Source: Roseomonas sp.
GTDB taxonomy: Bacteria > Pseudomonadota > Alphaproteobacteria > Acetobacterales > Acetobacteraceae
Reading direction: 5' to 3'
Length of the DNA stretch: 64,000 bases
Assembly: GCA_020249435.1 (NCBI GenBank)
Contig: JADCFQ010000030.1
Span: forward strand, 1 to 64,000
Part shown: piece by piece, positions 26,261-35,841 of the stretch
Layout of the letters: every line of letters begins with the position of its first letter
Numbering within the stretch: the first letter of the stretch is position 1
Notes under the pieces: generated by a model
Databases searched by the model: none
The model's input: only the letters and a program-made list of their open reading frames with translations
What the model was told of the DNA's origin: nothing
Translations under genes and position numbers: made by a program

Positions 26261-27160
26261 CTATTCCGCCGCGACGCGGGAATTGGCACCAGGCCGGCGC
26301 ACGCGCAAGCGCCGGATGCGTCGTGGGTCAGCGTCCAGGATGCGGAATTCAAGCCCCGAGGGGTGAGAAACCAATTCCCCCTTGGCCGGCACGCGCCCCG
26401 CCAGCGTGAACACAAGGCCACCCACCGTATCAATATCGGCGGCGCGTTCCTCATCCGTCAGCACATTGCCGAGCTTTTCCTCAAAGGCCGCGATCGGTGT
26501 GCGCGCATCAAGATCAAGCGCGCCATCAGGGCGTTCCGTGATCTGCTGCGCCTCTACCTCATCATGTTCATCGCTGATATCGCCGACGATGGTTTCCACC
26601 AGATCCTCAATCGTGATCAGGCCATCAATGCCGCCATATTCATCCACGACCAGCGCCATATGCACGCGCGCCTGACGCATTTGCAACAGCAGATCAAGCA
26701 CGGGGATGGATGGCACCACAAAAAGCGGGCGGCGCAGAACATCGGCCAAGGCAAAGGCTTTTTCTTCCTTGCCGACGGCAGCAAAGACATCCTTGATATG
26801 CACCATGCCGATAATGTCATCGAGCCCATCGCGATAGACCGGGTAGCGGCTATGGCCTTCGGTCTGGATCAGCGCGATGGTTTCGGTCAATGAATGGCTT
26901 TCCGGGATCGCCATGATATCGGCGCGCGGGACCATGACATCATAGGCGGTGATGCCACGCAGCCGGAGGACATTGCCAAGCAACGCGCGTTCTTCGGCAT
27001 CAAGGCTCGTGGTCTGGCCATCGCCGGGGCGCGCTTCGCTTGGCGCTTCATGGCGTTCGATCAGTTCTTCCACCTGATCGCGAATGGATTCCGCTTCCTT
27101 GCGGCGCAGCATGCCCTGGATTTTCCAGAACAGACCAGGTTTGTGACCTGCCTCGCTCAT
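26261..27160 (-). CDS. corC: CorC/TlyC-type CBS-domain protein
   Basis: The 299-aa soluble protein has two CBS domains (about residues 70-190, with YDVMVPRADIMAIP and EGHSRYPVYRDGLDDIIGMV) and a C-terminal CorC_HlyC transporter-associated domain. It lacks the membrane DUF21 part of longer relatives. Linked to magnesium/cobalt handling; the hemolysin label is historical. It overlaps the ybeY stop by four bases and precedes lnt by 16. Confidence 0.92.
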   Translation of the reverse strand: MSEAGHKPGLFWKIQGMLRRKEAESIRDQVEELIERHEAPSEARPGDGQTTSLDAEERALLGNVLRLRGITAYDVMVPRADIMAIPESHSLTETIALIQTEGHSRYPVYRDGLDDIIGMVHIKDVFAAVGKEEKAFALADVLRRPLFVVPSIPVLDLLLQMRQARVHMALVVDEYGGIDGLITIEDLVETIVGDISDEHDEVEAQQITERPDGALDLDARTPIAAFEEKLGNVLTDEERAADIDTVGGLVFTLAGRVPAKGELVSHPSGLEFRILDADPRRIRRLRVRRPGANSRVAAE

Positions 27161-27684
27161 GTCGCGCCCCGCCAGGGATTGGGCAGGCCAAGTCGGCGCA
27201 TCACGCGCGCCTCGGCCCGTTCCATCCGCCGCGCCTCACCGGCTTGCAGATGATCATGCCCGGCCAGATGAAGCGCGCCATGTGCAACCAGATGCGCGAA
27301 ATGCGCCGCGACCCGCCGCCCGGCGCCGCGCGCTTCGCGCTGCACCACCCCAAGGGCGAGTGCCACATCACCGAGATAACCGGGAACGCCCCCAGGGAAG
27401 GACAGCACATTGGTGGGCTTTGCCTTGGCGCGATGCGTCCCATTCAGTCGCTTCACGGTGGTATCATCAGCAAGCAGCACAGTGACCGCCCCCTCCGCGC
27501 CCGCTTCGCGCAAGGCAGCACCCGCCGCGCGGCGCGCCAGCGCCTCAGGCTGTTTGATGGCAGCGCGCCAGCCTGGCGCCGCCAGGATCACGGAGACATC
27601 AAGCCCCTCCGCCGATCCGCTCCGAAGCCCAGCCGAGGCACCCTTGCGGCGCCCCTGGCCGGGACGGCTACTTCCCGGTTCCAT
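27157..27684 (-). CDS. ybeY: Endoribonuclease/rRNA maturation factor YbeY
   Basis: The 175-aa protein has the YbeY zinc signature HGALHLAGHDH, preceded by NVLSFP. It matures rRNA 3' ends and supports ribosome quality control. ATG at 27684 has AAGGAG four bases upstream and overlaps the phoH stop by 17 bases; the earlier in-frame start at 27747 lacks support. An N-terminal basic tail ([10 protein letters not shown]) is longer than usual. Confidence 0.94.
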   Translation of the reverse strand: MEPGSSRPGQGRRKGASAGLRSGSAEGLDVSVILAAPGWRAAIKQPEALARRAAGAALREAGAEGAVTVLLADDTTVKRLNGTHRAKAKPTNVLSFPGGVPGYLGDVALALGVVQREARGAGRRVAAHFAHLVAHGALHLAGHDHLQAGEARRMERAEARVMRRLGLPNPWRGAT

Positions 27685-28714
27685 ACTTCTCCTTCTTTGC
27701 CCGGTCCTGATGATCGGCCCGCCCATAAGCGGCCACGATCCGGGCAACCAGCGGATGCCTTACCACATCCTGATCAGAAAAGCGCGTCATGCCGATGCCT
27801 TCCACGCCGGAGACAATCGAAAGCGCCTCGACAAGGCCGGAGGGCTGATGGGCGGGCAGGTCGATCTGGGTCGGATCGCCCGTGATGACCATGCGGCTGC
27901 CCTCCCCCATGCGGGTCAGGAACATCTTCATCTGGGCCGGGGTGGTGTTCTGCGCCTCATCCAAAATGGCGTAGCAATGGGCCAAGGTACGGCCTCGCAT
28001 GAAGGCGAGCGGGGCAATTTCAATCTCCCCGGCGGCAATCCGCCGCGCGACTTGATCGGCGGGCATCATGTCATGCAAGGCGTCGTAGAGCGGGCGGAGA
28101 TAGGGGTCCACCTTTTCCTTCATATCGCCTGGCAGGAAGCCAAGCCTTTCACCGGCCTCAACGGCCGGGCGGGACAGCACAATGCGGTCCACGCGGCCCG
28201 ATTGCAGCAAGGCAACGCCCTGCGCCACCGCCAGATAGGTCTTGCCCGTACCGGCGGGGCCAATGCCAAACACCATGTCATGGCGGGCGAGCATATCAAT
28301 ATAGGCCGCCTGGGCGGCGCTCCGCGGTGCAATGGCGCCCTTGCGCGTGCGGATCGCCGGGAGGTCCTGCAAGGGCAGGCGCGGTTCGCCCTGCGCAGCC
28401 CCGCCTTCCGCGAGCCTCAAGGCCGCTTCCACTTCCGCCGTGCCGACATGTTCCCCCCGTTCCAGCCGTTTCCACAGCGCGAGCAGCGCCGCTTCCGCCA
28501 TTTCCGTTCGTTCCGCCCCGCCGGAAATGGCGATGCGATTCCCGCGTGAAGCCACGCGCACGCCAAGCACCTGTTCGATCCGCGCCAGATGACGATCATG
28601 TTCGCCATGCAGCAGGGGCAGCAGCGCATTGTCGTGGAATTGCAGCGTTATGGAACGCTGGTCACTGGATTGGCGCGGTTCCGCAGCGCGGAGGCCAGGG
28701 GTTTGGATGTTCAA
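27668..28714 (-). CDS. phoH: PhoH family protein (PhoH-like ATPase)
   Basis: The 348-aa protein has Walker [12 protein letters not shown], Walker B AILDEAQN and [10 protein letters not shown], with an N-terminal KH-like region. PhoH-like proteins partner YbeY in RNA metabolism in many bacteria. The start seems to be TTG at 28714, overlapping the miaB stop in TTGA; the first in-frame ATG would remove the N-terminal region. GGAG lies 11 bases upstream of the TTG. Confidence 0.93.
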   Translation of the reverse strand: MNIQTPGLRAAEPRQSSDQRSITLQFHDNALLPLLHGEHDRHLARIEQVLGVRVASRGNRIAISGGAERTEMAEAALLALWKRLERGEHVGTAEVEAALRLAEGGAAQGEPRLPLQDLPAIRTRKGAIAPRSAAQAAYIDMLARHDMVFGIGPAGTGKTYLAVAQGVALLQSGRVDRIVLSRPAVEAGERLGFLPGDMKEKVDPYLRPLYDALHDMMPADQVARRIAAGEIEIAPLAFMRGRTLAHCYAILDEAQNTTPAQMKMFLTRMGEGSRMVITGDPTQIDLPAHQPSGLVEALSIVSGVEGIGMTRFSDQDVVRHPLVARIVAAYGRADHQDRAKKEKYGTGK

Positions 28715-30096
28715 GCGGCGTCTCTCTCCGATGCTTTGGGTTTAGGCCCGGCGGGGAGCTCCCCGCCGAGGGAATTGGGATTGGTGGTGGTGATGCGCAC
28801 CGTCACGATCTGACCCGTGAGGTCACCCGCTGCCGGGAAATGCACCGGCTGCAACCAGGGCGACCGCCCTGCCATTTGGCCGAGATGGCGGCCTGGGCCG
28901 GTCACCAGCACGGGAATTTCCATGCCCGCGCGGCTTTGATTGAAGCGGTATTGTTGATCGCGCAGCAGCGCCTGGATTTCCTGCAAGCGTTCATCGGCGA
29001 CCGCTTCATCCACAATCCCCGCCATGCCTGCCGCCGGCGTGCCGGGGCGCGCGGAATAGCGGAAGGAAAAGGCGAAAGCAAAGCCGATATCCTCAATCAA
29101 TTTCAGTGTTGCGCGATGATCCGCATCGCGCTCACCAGGGTGGCCCGCGATGAAATCGGAGGATAGCGCCAGATCAGGCCGCGCCGCGCGCAGCTTCTCG
29201 ATCAGGCGCAAATATTCCGCTGCCGTATGGCCGCGATTCATCGCCTTCAGAATGGGGTCTGACCCCGATTGCACCGGCAAATGCAGGAAGGGCATCAGCG
29301 CCGGGATGTCGCGATGCGCTGCGATCAGATCATCGCCCATGTCGCGCGGGTGGGAAGTTGTATAGCGCAGCCGATCAAGCCCTGGGATTTCAGCCAAGGC
29401 CAGCAAAAGCCGCGCCAAGGACCAGGCCGCGCCATCCGGTCCTTCGCCGTGATAGGCATTCACATTCTGGCCCAACAGCGTGATTTCCCGCGCGCCCAAA
29501 GCCACCAGGCGCTTCGCTTCCGCAATCACCGCTGCCGCCGGGCGCGAATATTCCGCGCCGCGTGTGTAAGGCACCACGCAGAAGGAGCAGAATTTGTCGC
29601 AGCCTTCCTGCACGGTCAGGAAAGCCGTCACCCCCTGCGGCGCGGCCTGTTCCGGCAAATGGTCGAATTTCCCATCCACCGGGAATTCGGTTTCAATCAC
29701 CGCGCCTGCCGCGCGAGAAGCACGCGCCACCATTTCCGGCAGTCGGTGATAGCTTTGCGGGCCGAGTACGATATCCACCCAAGGAGCGCGCGCCGTGATT
29801 TCCGCGCCTTCGGCCTGCGCCACACAGCCAGCTACGGCGACGATCATCTCACCCCCACGCGCGGCCTTGGCTTCGCGCAGCCGGCCCAGATCGGAAAACA
29901 CCTTCTCGGTCGCCTTTTCGCGGATGTGGCAGGTATTGAGGATGACCATATCGGCTTCCTCAGCCATTTCCGTTGGCGCATAGCCAAGGGGTGCGAGCAC
30001 ATCAGCCATGCGCGCGCTGTCATAAACATTCATCTGGCAGCCCCAGGTGCGGATCAATAACCGCTTCCGTGCCGGGGTGCCTTGGCGTTCAGTCAT
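28711..30096 (-). CDS. miaB: tRNA-2-methylthio-N6-dimethylallyladenosine synthase
   Basis: The 461-aa radical-SAM methylthiotransferase has the N-terminal UPF0004 domain ([21 protein letters not shown]), the radical-SAM cluster motif CDKFCSFC, and a C-terminal TRAM domain. It adds a methylthio group at A37 of tRNAs reading UNN codons. First gene of the leftward cluster that runs through phoH, ybeY, corC and lnt, all overlapping or nearly so. Confidence 0.96.
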   Translation of the reverse strand: MTERQGTPARKRLLIRTWGCQMNVYDSARMADVLAPLGYAPTEMAEEADMVILNTCHIREKATEKVFSDLGRLREAKAARGGEMIVAVAGCVAQAEGAEITARAPWVDIVLGPQSYHRLPEMVARASRAAGAVIETEFPVDGKFDHLPEQAAPQGVTAFLTVQEGCDKFCSFCVVPYTRGAEYSRPAAAVIAEAKRLVALGAREITLLGQNVNAYHGEGPDGAAWSLARLLLALAEIPGLDRLRYTTSHPRDMGDDLIAAHRDIPALMPFLHLPVQSGSDPILKAMNRGHTAAEYLRLIEKLRAARPDLALSSDFIAGHPGERDADHRATLKLIEDIGFAFAFSFRYSARPGTPAAGMAGIVDEAVADERLQEIQALLRDQQYRFNQSRAGMEIPVLVTGPGRHLGQMAGRSPWLQPVHFPAAGDLTGQIVTVRITTTNPNSLGGELPAGPKPKASERDAA

Positions 30097-30545
30097 GAAA
30101 TCCGGGCCTCCGTCGCCCCTGCACGGGGCGAAACGGGGGAAATGAGCAGGCCGGCTGCGCTGGTCAAGCGCGCCAAGACCCGAAAGAGCGAATCATGGGG
30201 CCAAAAACCATCGCGCAACCCTGGAGTCTCCCGCCGCGTCGGGTCAAGCATTAAGCGACAGCTTCGCTAAAATGTCATGTGAAAGCCGCCGCCGCATCGC
30301 CCGCAAGGCCGGGGCCTTTTCAAGCCAGGTTGACAACTTGGCCCTTTGGAAAATGCGACCAAACAAAGGCTTAGGCCGTTTCCCCTGAACGAAAACGAAT
30401 GCGAACCAGCCCAACGACCAGCCACAGGAGGCTGGCAGACCATCAAAATGCGCAAGCCGCGTCATGCTGCCGTAATCAACCCTGACCAGGGTCACGCATC
30501 GAACCGGAAGGCGCTGCCTTCCAACGCCGCTTCCCATCGGTGCAC
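30097..30545. other. Divergent intergenic region with a hairpin repeat, no gene seen
   Basis: About 450 bases lie between the outward-facing miaB and patatin-like genes. Both promoters should be here. The only structure I can define is the bipartite hairpin repeat at 30317-30369 and a few short palindromes. No tRNA or convincing small gene was found. Confidence 0.5.
30317..30369 (+). repeat. Hairpin repeat, copy 1
   Basis: TTTTC (30317-30321) pairs with GAAAA (30349-30353). Inside, after AAG, a seven-pair stem (30325-30331 with 30335-30341, one G-T pair) carries a three-base loop, then seven unpaired bases. The linker TGCGACCAAACAAAGG follows (30354-30369). The same architecture and the identical linker occur at 44500-44556, with a different inner stem sequence. 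Confidence 0.75.
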
Positions 30546-31823
30546 ATGCGAATCTCCCGGCCCGCTCACATAACCAAGCCGAAACCGACCGCGCGGCGGG
30601 TGATGACTCTCCTATTTGGCTCGATCCTCTCCGCCTGCGGGGGGTTCGATAGGCCCACAGCTTCTGTGCCCAATGCCGCAGCGACTGGCGCCGTCCGGTT
30701 CTGGGCCGGCGAGGCCCCAATCAGCGCCCCGGCCCGAATGGTCTCGGCGCGGACGGGCGCGGTACGGCGTCACAGTGTGCTTGCGCTTTCTGGGGGTGGC
30801 CCCGATGGCGCCTATGGGGCGGGACTACTGGCCGGGCTCGCCACCGTCGGCAGACGGCCCGATTATGATGTCGTCACCGGCGTCAGCACCGGCGCGCTCA
30901 TGGCGCCCTTCATTTTCCTCGGCCCCGACCATGATGCGCTATTGCGAGAGCTTTATACCGGCCCAGGTGTGGAAGGGCTTATTGAAGGCGGCTTGCTTAG
31001 CCTGCTGGATCAGCCTGGGCTTTATCGCCACCGCGCGATCCGCGCCCGGATCGAACATCAAGTTACCCCGCATTTGCTGGCTGCCATCGGGGCTGAACAC
31101 GCGAAGGGTAGGCGGCTTTATGTCGCGACGGGCAATTTCGATGCCCAACGCATGGTGGTTTGGGACATGGGCGCCATCGCCATGCGGGGAACTACGCAGG
31201 ACCTGCGTCTGTTCCGGGAGGTTTTGGCAGCCGCGATGAGCATTCCAGTACTTTTTCCGCTTATTCCCTTGCCCGATCCTTCATCGTCGGCTTCGCCGCC
31301 GGAACTGCATAGCGATGCCAGCCTCTTCAGCGGCTTTTACGCCGGGGTTGAGTTGTTCCCAACCAATGGGCCAGGTTCCTGCTCTGTAGGCAGCTCTGGC
31401 GGCAGGGTAGATTGCAACCTTTATGTACTGATCCACAACAAACTGCTGCCCGAGCCGGATCAGATCGTCTTGCGGATTGATGCGATTGGCGCGCGCGCCC
31501 TGCAAAGCATGGTGAAGGCAAATCTGACCCATGCCTTGCAGGCCACAAGCCTTGCCATGCGCAATGCAGGGATTCACTTTCATGCCGCGCGACTCAGAAC
31601 GAACTTTCCCGATGTCTTGCCGGTCCAGTTTGACCGCGTTTACATGCGTCACATCTATGAAGAAGGTTTCGCCCATGGCCGCGACCCTGCTGTCTGGCAC
31701 GATATTGTCGGGCTGTTGCGACGGGAACGCTCGGCAGAACGGGAACAATCAGGGCTGCATGTGGTGCATGCCACGGCAGAGCACCGCCATTTTGCCGATG
31801 GCGCGGACGCCGTGCGGCGGTGA
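30546..31823 (+). CDS. Patatin-like phospholipase, predicted lipoprotein
   Basis: The protein (425 aa from the ATG at 30546) has a basic N-terminus, a short hydrophobic stretch and a lipobox LSAC, so it should be lipid-anchored. The patatin domain shows the oxyanion motif SGGGPDGAYG, the nucleophile elbow GVSTG and a catalytic aspartate in HSDASL, where DG is usual. Patatins hydrolyse acyl ester bonds of lipids. Alternative starts are GTG 30540 and ATG 30603; the latter has a better ribosome site but loses the basic residues before the signal helix. A two-component system follows at 25 bases. Confidence 0.85.
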   Translation: MRISRPAHITKPKPTARRVMTLLFGSILSACGGFDRPTASVPNAAATGAVRFWAGEAPISAPARMVSARTGAVRRHSVLALSGGGPDGAYGAGLLAGLATVGRRPDYDVVTGVSTGALMAPFIFLGPDHDALLRELYTGPGVEGLIEGGLLSLLDQPGLYRHRAIRARIEHQVTPHLLAAIGAEHAKGRRLYVATGNFDAQRMVVWDMGAIAMRGTTQDLRLFREVLAAAMSIPVLFPLIPLPDPSSSASPPELHSDASLFSGFYAGVELFPTNGPGSCSVGSSGGRVDCNLYVLIHNKLLPEPDQIVLRIDAIGARALQSMVKANLTHALQATSLAMRNAGIHFHAARLRTNFPDVLPVQFDRVYMRHIYEEGFAHGRDPAVWHDIVGLLRRERSAEREQSGLHVVHATAEHRHFADGADAVRR

Positions 31824-31848
31824 CCGATCAGCACAAGGATATCCAACT

Positions 31849-32538
31849 ATGCGAGTTTTGCTCATTGAAGATGACAACGCGCTTGGTGCCTTGTTGCGCC
31901 GCCGCCTTGGGGGCGAAAGCATGGTGGTGGATTGGGTGCGCCGATTGGAGGATGCGCGCGGCGCCTGCCGGGAATTTGCTTATGATGTTGTGATTCTTGA
32001 TCGCGGACTGCCGGATGGCGATGGGCTTGATCTGGTCGGGACCTTGCGCGCTTCGGCAGGTAAGCCACGCATCCTGGTGCTGACCGCGCGCGGGGCAACG
32101 CGTGAGCGAATATCGGGCCTTGATGCCGGCGCGGATGATTATCTGGGCAAGCCCTTTGATCCGGATGAATTGGCCGCGCGCTGCCGCGCTCTTGGGCGCC
32201 GACCCGCCATCCTGCCGGAGGAGACGATCATCATTGCGAATATCTCCCTGAACCAGAGCCTACGCAGCGTGAGTGTCGCCGGCACCAAACTGACTTTGCC
32301 CCGGCGTGAATTGCTTATTCTGGAATGCCTGATCCGCAACAAGGGCAGGGTCGTGCCGCGAGAGCGCCTTTTGGAGCAAGTCTATGGCTTTGACGATGAA
32401 ATCGAATCCAATGGGCTGGAGACGAATATCTCGCGCCTGCGCAAAACCCTACGGGTGGCCGGCGGGCAGGTAGAGATTCGGGTTGTACGCGGCATTGGTT
32501 ACTTTATTCGCGCCACGCCGGCGGGCAGTGCCCGATGA
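31849..32538 (+). CDS. OmpR/PhoB-family response regulator
   Basis: The 229-aa protein has a receiver domain (acidic pair EDD at 7-9, phospho-acceptor in VILDRGLPDGDGL near residue 51, KPFDPDEL lysine near 101) and a winged-helix DNA-binding domain ending in VRGIGYFI. AAGGA lies ten bases before the ATG at 31849. It overlaps the sensor kinase by four bases, so the two are translated together. The targets are unknown; the patatin-like lipoprotein upstream is a candidate. Confidence 0.94.
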   Translation: MRVLLIEDDNALGALLRRRLGGESMVVDWVRRLEDARGACREFAYDVVILDRGLPDGDGLDLVGTLRASAGKPRILVLTARGATRERISGLDAGADDYLGKPFDPDELAARCRALGRRPAILPEETIIIANISLNQSLRSVSVAGTKLTLPRRELLILECLIRNKGRVVPRERLLEQVYGFDDEIESNGLETNISRLRKTLRVAGGQVEIRVVRGIGYFIRATPAGSAR

Positions 32539-33851
32539 AACTTGCATCCATTCGTCAGCGTATTTTCGCGCGTGTCCTGCTGGTCCAGATGGCGCTTGCT
32601 GCGACCTGCTTGCTGGTGCTGGCAGCGTTTTCACGCTTCGAAGGTGACCCCGAATTGGTGGCGACCATGGTGCTGGCCCAGATCGTAAGTGCCGAAATCC
32701 AAGCCGAAAACACGATACTCCCTGCGCTTGAATGTGACGGGTCGCTGGCGCGACGGGTAACGGCCGATCCGGGGTTTTGGGCCTATTCCTGGCGCAGTCA
32801 GGAAACATCCGGCTGCAATGCTCCGGCCCAGGCGGTCAGCCTAGCGCGGTTACTGGCTGAGGGCTTTGCAAATGGCACAGTGACGGTGCTGGCTGGCCCT
32901 GATCATGGCCCATTCATTCTTGAAAAGCGCGATGACGGGCTTGCTCTGGTGGTGGGGGCAACCCGCATCGGCTTGCGTGAGAAGGCAGAGTTTCTGTTTG
33001 GCCTGATAGTGCAGCACGTTGCCTTTGTTCTTCTGCTTCCCTTTGCGGGTTTCCTGCTGGCGCTTGCGGCCGTGCCGAAAGATATTCGCCTGGCTCTGTC
33101 CCGCTTATCCGATGCCGCGGCGGCAGCCGATCCATCCGGACAGGGGCTGCGCCTTGACCTTGCATTGGCGCCGCCGGAAGCGCGGGGTCTGGCCCAGAGT
33201 TTCAATCTTCTGCTTGATCGTTTGCAGGAGATAGCTTCCCGTCAGCGGCGCTTTCTCGCTGATCTGGCCCATGAAATGCGCACCCCGCTTGCGATCATGC
33301 GGCTACGCCTGGATGACCTGCCCGGCAGCGCTACACGCGCGAGTCTCATCCTCGATCTTGATCGATTAGGTGGAAGGATTGACGCCTTGCTGGCCTTGGC
33401 GCGTCTGCGCGGCGGTGCTCCAGCGGCGGAGAAACTCGATTTGGCTGACTTGGCCCGTGACATCGTGATGGACCGGGCGCCACGCGCCGTGGGCGCCGGT
33501 TGCGACCTGGCCATCGAAGCGCCGGCCTGCGCCGAGGTGCTAGCAGATCGCGCCCTTGGTGAAACTGCCTTGGCCAATCTTGTGGATAATGCCATCGCAC
33601 ATGCCGGCCCCGGAGCGTCAATTGTCGTACGCGTGTTGGCGACTGGTATTATTGAAGTTTCGGATGATGGCCGCGGCATACCGGCTGATCTTCGCGATGA
33701 ATTGCTGAAACCCTTTGTGCGGGAAAAGGCGGGAGCAGGGCTTGGGCTTGGCCTTGCGCTGGTCAATGAAGCAGTAAGGGCCATGGGTGGGGCGCTGGAG
33801 TTGGACCAGACCCCAGGCGGTGGCATGACGGCGCGCATCCGCTTCACCTAA
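32535..33851 (+). CDS. Sensor histidine kinase
   Basis: The 438-aa inner-membrane kinase has a first helix (about 11-32), a periplasmic sensor region of about 120 residues with two cysteines (CDGS and SGCNA), a second helix near 155-178 and a HAMP-like linker. The HisKA box is DLAHEMRTPLAIMRLRL and the ATPase N box is NLVDNAIAHAG, with DDGRGIP and GLGLGLALV. It phosphorylates the upstream regulator. The stimulus is unknown; a paired-cysteine sensor domain may be disulfide-linked. Confidence 0.93.
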   Translation: MKLASIRQRIFARVLLVQMALAATCLLVLAAFSRFEGDPELVATMVLAQIVSAEIQAENTILPALECDGSLARRVTADPGFWAYSWRSQETSGCNAPAQAVSLARLLAEGFANGTVTVLAGPDHGPFILEKRDDGLALVVGATRIGLREKAEFLFGLIVQHVAFVLLLPFAGFLLALAAVPKDIRLALSRLSDAAAAADPSGQGLRLDLALAPPEARGLAQSFNLLLDRLQEIASRQRRFLADLAHEMRTPLAIMRLRLDDLPGSATRASLILDLDRLGGRIDALLALARLRGGAPAAEKLDLADLARDIVMDRAPRAVGAGCDLAIEAPACAEVLADRALGETALANLVDNAIAHAGPGASIVVRVLATGIIEVSDDGRGIPADLRDELLKPFVREKAGAGLGLGLALVNEAVRAMGGALELDQTPGGGMTARIRFT

Positions 33852-33936
33852 TGGCGCCAAAACCGTCACCGTATATCAAGCGATGATCAGCGCTGAGCAA
33901 AGAGGCACAAATACCTTCTCCTCAGCCGATAGGTCA

Positions 33937-34860
33937 CTACCGCGGCGCATTAAGGAAAAGCGGCGTGCCGGGGCGGTTCTGTCGCAATTGCGCCGCACCG
34001 GCCGCGACCACATCGCTCACTGCCGCGGTCAGGATTTTGCGGTCCGGCAGGTTAGCGGGGTCGGCGGCTTCATGCAGCAGCACCGTCGCCCTTGCCCCGG
34101 AACGGCGCGCGATGCGCCAGAAATGGGAGGCGATATCCATATCGCCATACCAGGCGAAAAGCGGGCGATCCCGCCGGCAGGCTGGCAAGCCGCCCAGCCG
34201 ATCATAAACCAATGAGACCGGTTGCACCGCCTTGGCATCCGCCGCCGCCGCCAGAAAGGCTGAGCGGAAGGGGAGTACCCGGGTGCCATCATTGCTGGTG
34301 CCCTCAGCAAATAGGATCAGGCTATCGCCGGCTTGCAGCCTTTCGCGCATGGTGTCCGCCTCGCGCAGCACGGTCGAGGAGCGGCGGCGGCTGACGAAAA
34401 CTGTCCGGCCCAGCTTGGCGATGATGCCCACCACCGGCCATTCCCCGACCTCGGATTTCGACACAAAACTTGCCCGCAGCACCGACCCCAGCACAAGGAT
34501 GTCAAGCCAGGAGGAATGGTTGGGCAGGAAAAGCGTGGCCGGCTTGTCAGAGACCTTGCCCACCACCTGCACCTTAAGGCCGATCAGCCAGCAGAGCACC
34601 CGATGATAAAAGCAGCCGAAGCTCATCTTGGCCTGACCCGGCAGCAGCATCAGCACGGCTTGGATGGGGATTGCGATCAGCGTCCAGATGATGGCAGTGA
34701 CAATGCGGCGAATGGCGCGAAACCGACCACCCAGGGGGCGCGGTTCCATGATATCGCCCCAGGCGTCACCTGGCATGAAGGGTTTGAAGCGCAGCGGCTT
34801 TATGCGCATCTTGCGACGCGGCTTCAGCGCTTCTTGCGGATTCCTTGCGGCGAATTCCAT
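33937..34860 (-). CDS. plsC: Lysophospholipid acyltransferase family protein (PlsC-like)
   Basis: The 307-aa membrane-associated acyltransferase has block I NHSSWLD, block III FAEGTSNDG and a hydrophobic N-terminal helix (about residues 53-77). PlsC acylates lysophosphatidic acid to phosphatidic acid; some relatives acylate other lysolipids or ornithine lipids. About 40 basic residues precede the helix; internal ATGs (34809, 34776) could be the true start. Divergent from the zinc-type transporter genes. Confidence 0.87.
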   Translation of the reverse strand: MEFAARNPQEALKPRRKMRIKPLRFKPFMPGDAWGDIMEPRPLGGRFRAIRRIVTAIIWTLIAIPIQAVLMLLPGQAKMSFGCFYHRVLCWLIGLKVQVVGKVSDKPATLFLPNHSSWLDILVLGSVLRASFVSKSEVGEWPVVGIIAKLGRTVFVSRRRSSTVLREADTMRERLQAGDSLILFAEGTSNDGTRVLPFRSAFLAAAADAKAVQPVSLVYDRLGGLPACRRDRPLFAWYGDMDIASHFWRIARRSGARATVLLHEAADPANLPDRKILTAAVSDVVAAGAAQLRQNRPGTPLFLNAPR

Positions 34861-34894
34861 CCTTGTCGGATAGCTGAGCGTGTGTGGCGCGGCA

Positions 34895-35095
34895 ATGACG
34901 CTTTGGCGACGATTGCGTGAAACCCGGCCATGGACTGGCGCATGGCTTGGCAGCGCCGTGTGTTATGTTATATCAATGCTCATGGCTCTCTCGAACCCCC
35001 TTGCGCTTTCTGCCGGCATCGCCGCGCGGCTTGGCCTTTCAGCTGTGCTGACCGCGCTGCTTTGGGCTGGGGTTGCCTGGGCGCTTGCGGCATGA
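34895..35095 (+). CDS. Small two-helix membrane protein upstream of an ABC transporter
   Basis: A 66-aa frame from the ATG at 34895 begins MTLWRRLRETRPWTGAWLGS and has two hydrophobic helices (about residues 16-33 and 43-64). Its stop overlaps the start of the ABC ATPase gene in ATGA, which argues that it is translated. I recognise no family. It might be an accessory membrane subunit of the transporter. It starts 34 bases from the divergent plsC gene. Confidence 0.6.
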   Translation: MTLWRRLRETRPWTGAWLGSAVCYVISMLMALSNPLALSAGIAARLGLSAVLTALLWAGVAWALAA

Positions 35096-35829
35096 CGCCC
35101 GCCGCTTTGACCTTGGCGGACGTGACGGTCTGCCATGGCCGCCGCCCGGCGGTGCACCACCTGTCGGGCCGGTTTGCGCCGGGTAGCCTTACAGCGATTG
35201 TCGGGCCGAATGGCGCGGGGAAATCCACCCTGCTGCGTGCGCTGGCTGGGCTGCATCAGCCGGAATCTGGGCGCATTGCACGGGATGGGGTGGCGCGGAT
35301 TGCGCTGCTGCCGCAATTGGCCGCGCTTGATCGCGCCTTTCCCATCGCCTGCCGCGATGTGGTGATGCAGGGGCTTTGGCCGCGCATTGGCGCCTTTCGT
35401 GCCGTGCCCGCCGATGAACAAGCGCGTGTTGATGCGGCTCTGGCGGCGGTTGGTCTGGCGGGCCTCGCGAAACGCCCGGTCGGCAGCCTTTCAGCCGGGC
35501 AATTGCAGCGCCTGCTCTTTGCGCGGCTTTTGGTGCAGGATGCCGATATCCTGTTGCTGGATGAGCCCTTCAATGCCGTGGATGCAAAAACGGCTGCCGA
35601 TCTGCTGCGCCTGATCCGCCAATGGCATGGCGAAGGCCGCACCGTGATTGCGGTTTTGCATGATCTTGATCTGGTGGCGCGGGAATTCCCGGAAACGCTT
35701 ATGCTTGCGCGTGATCTGATTGCCTGGGGACCGACGGAACAGGCGCTTTCGGCCACCAATCGCCTGAAGGCGCGGCAAATGGCCGAGGGCTGGGCAGATC
35801 AGGCTGAGGCTTGTGAGCGCGCGGCCTAA
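35092..35829 (+). CDS. Zinc/manganese-type ABC transporter ATP-binding protein
   Basis: The 245-aa ATPase has Walker A GPNGAGKST (about 39-47), the Q loop at ALLPQLAALDRAFPI, signature SLSAGQLQRLLFARLL, Walker B ILLLDEPFNAVD and the H-loop HDLDLV. The proteins most like it are ZnuC/AztA-type metal importers. Start overlaps the preceding small gene by four bases; the permease follows 12 bases after the stop. Metal specificity cannot be fixed without the binding protein. Confidence 0.9.
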   Translation: MTPAALTLADVTVCHGRRPAVHHLSGRFAPGSLTAIVGPNGAGKSTLLRALAGLHQPESGRIARDGVARIALLPQLAALDRAFPIACRDVVMQGLWPRIGAFRAVPADEQARVDAALAAVGLAGLAKRPVGSLSAGQLQRLLFARLLVQDADILLLDEPFNAVDAKTAADLLRLIRQWHGEGRTVIAVLHDLDLVAREFPETLMLARDLIAWGPTEQALSATNRLKARQMAEGWADQAEACERAA

Positions 35830-35841
35830 AGCGCGGCTATC

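Noticed and set aside
30097-30545. Small RNA or tRNA gene in the miaB-patatin intergenic region
   Set aside because: No cloverleaf, terminator with T-run or promoter pair could be assigned; only the hairpin repeat is supported.
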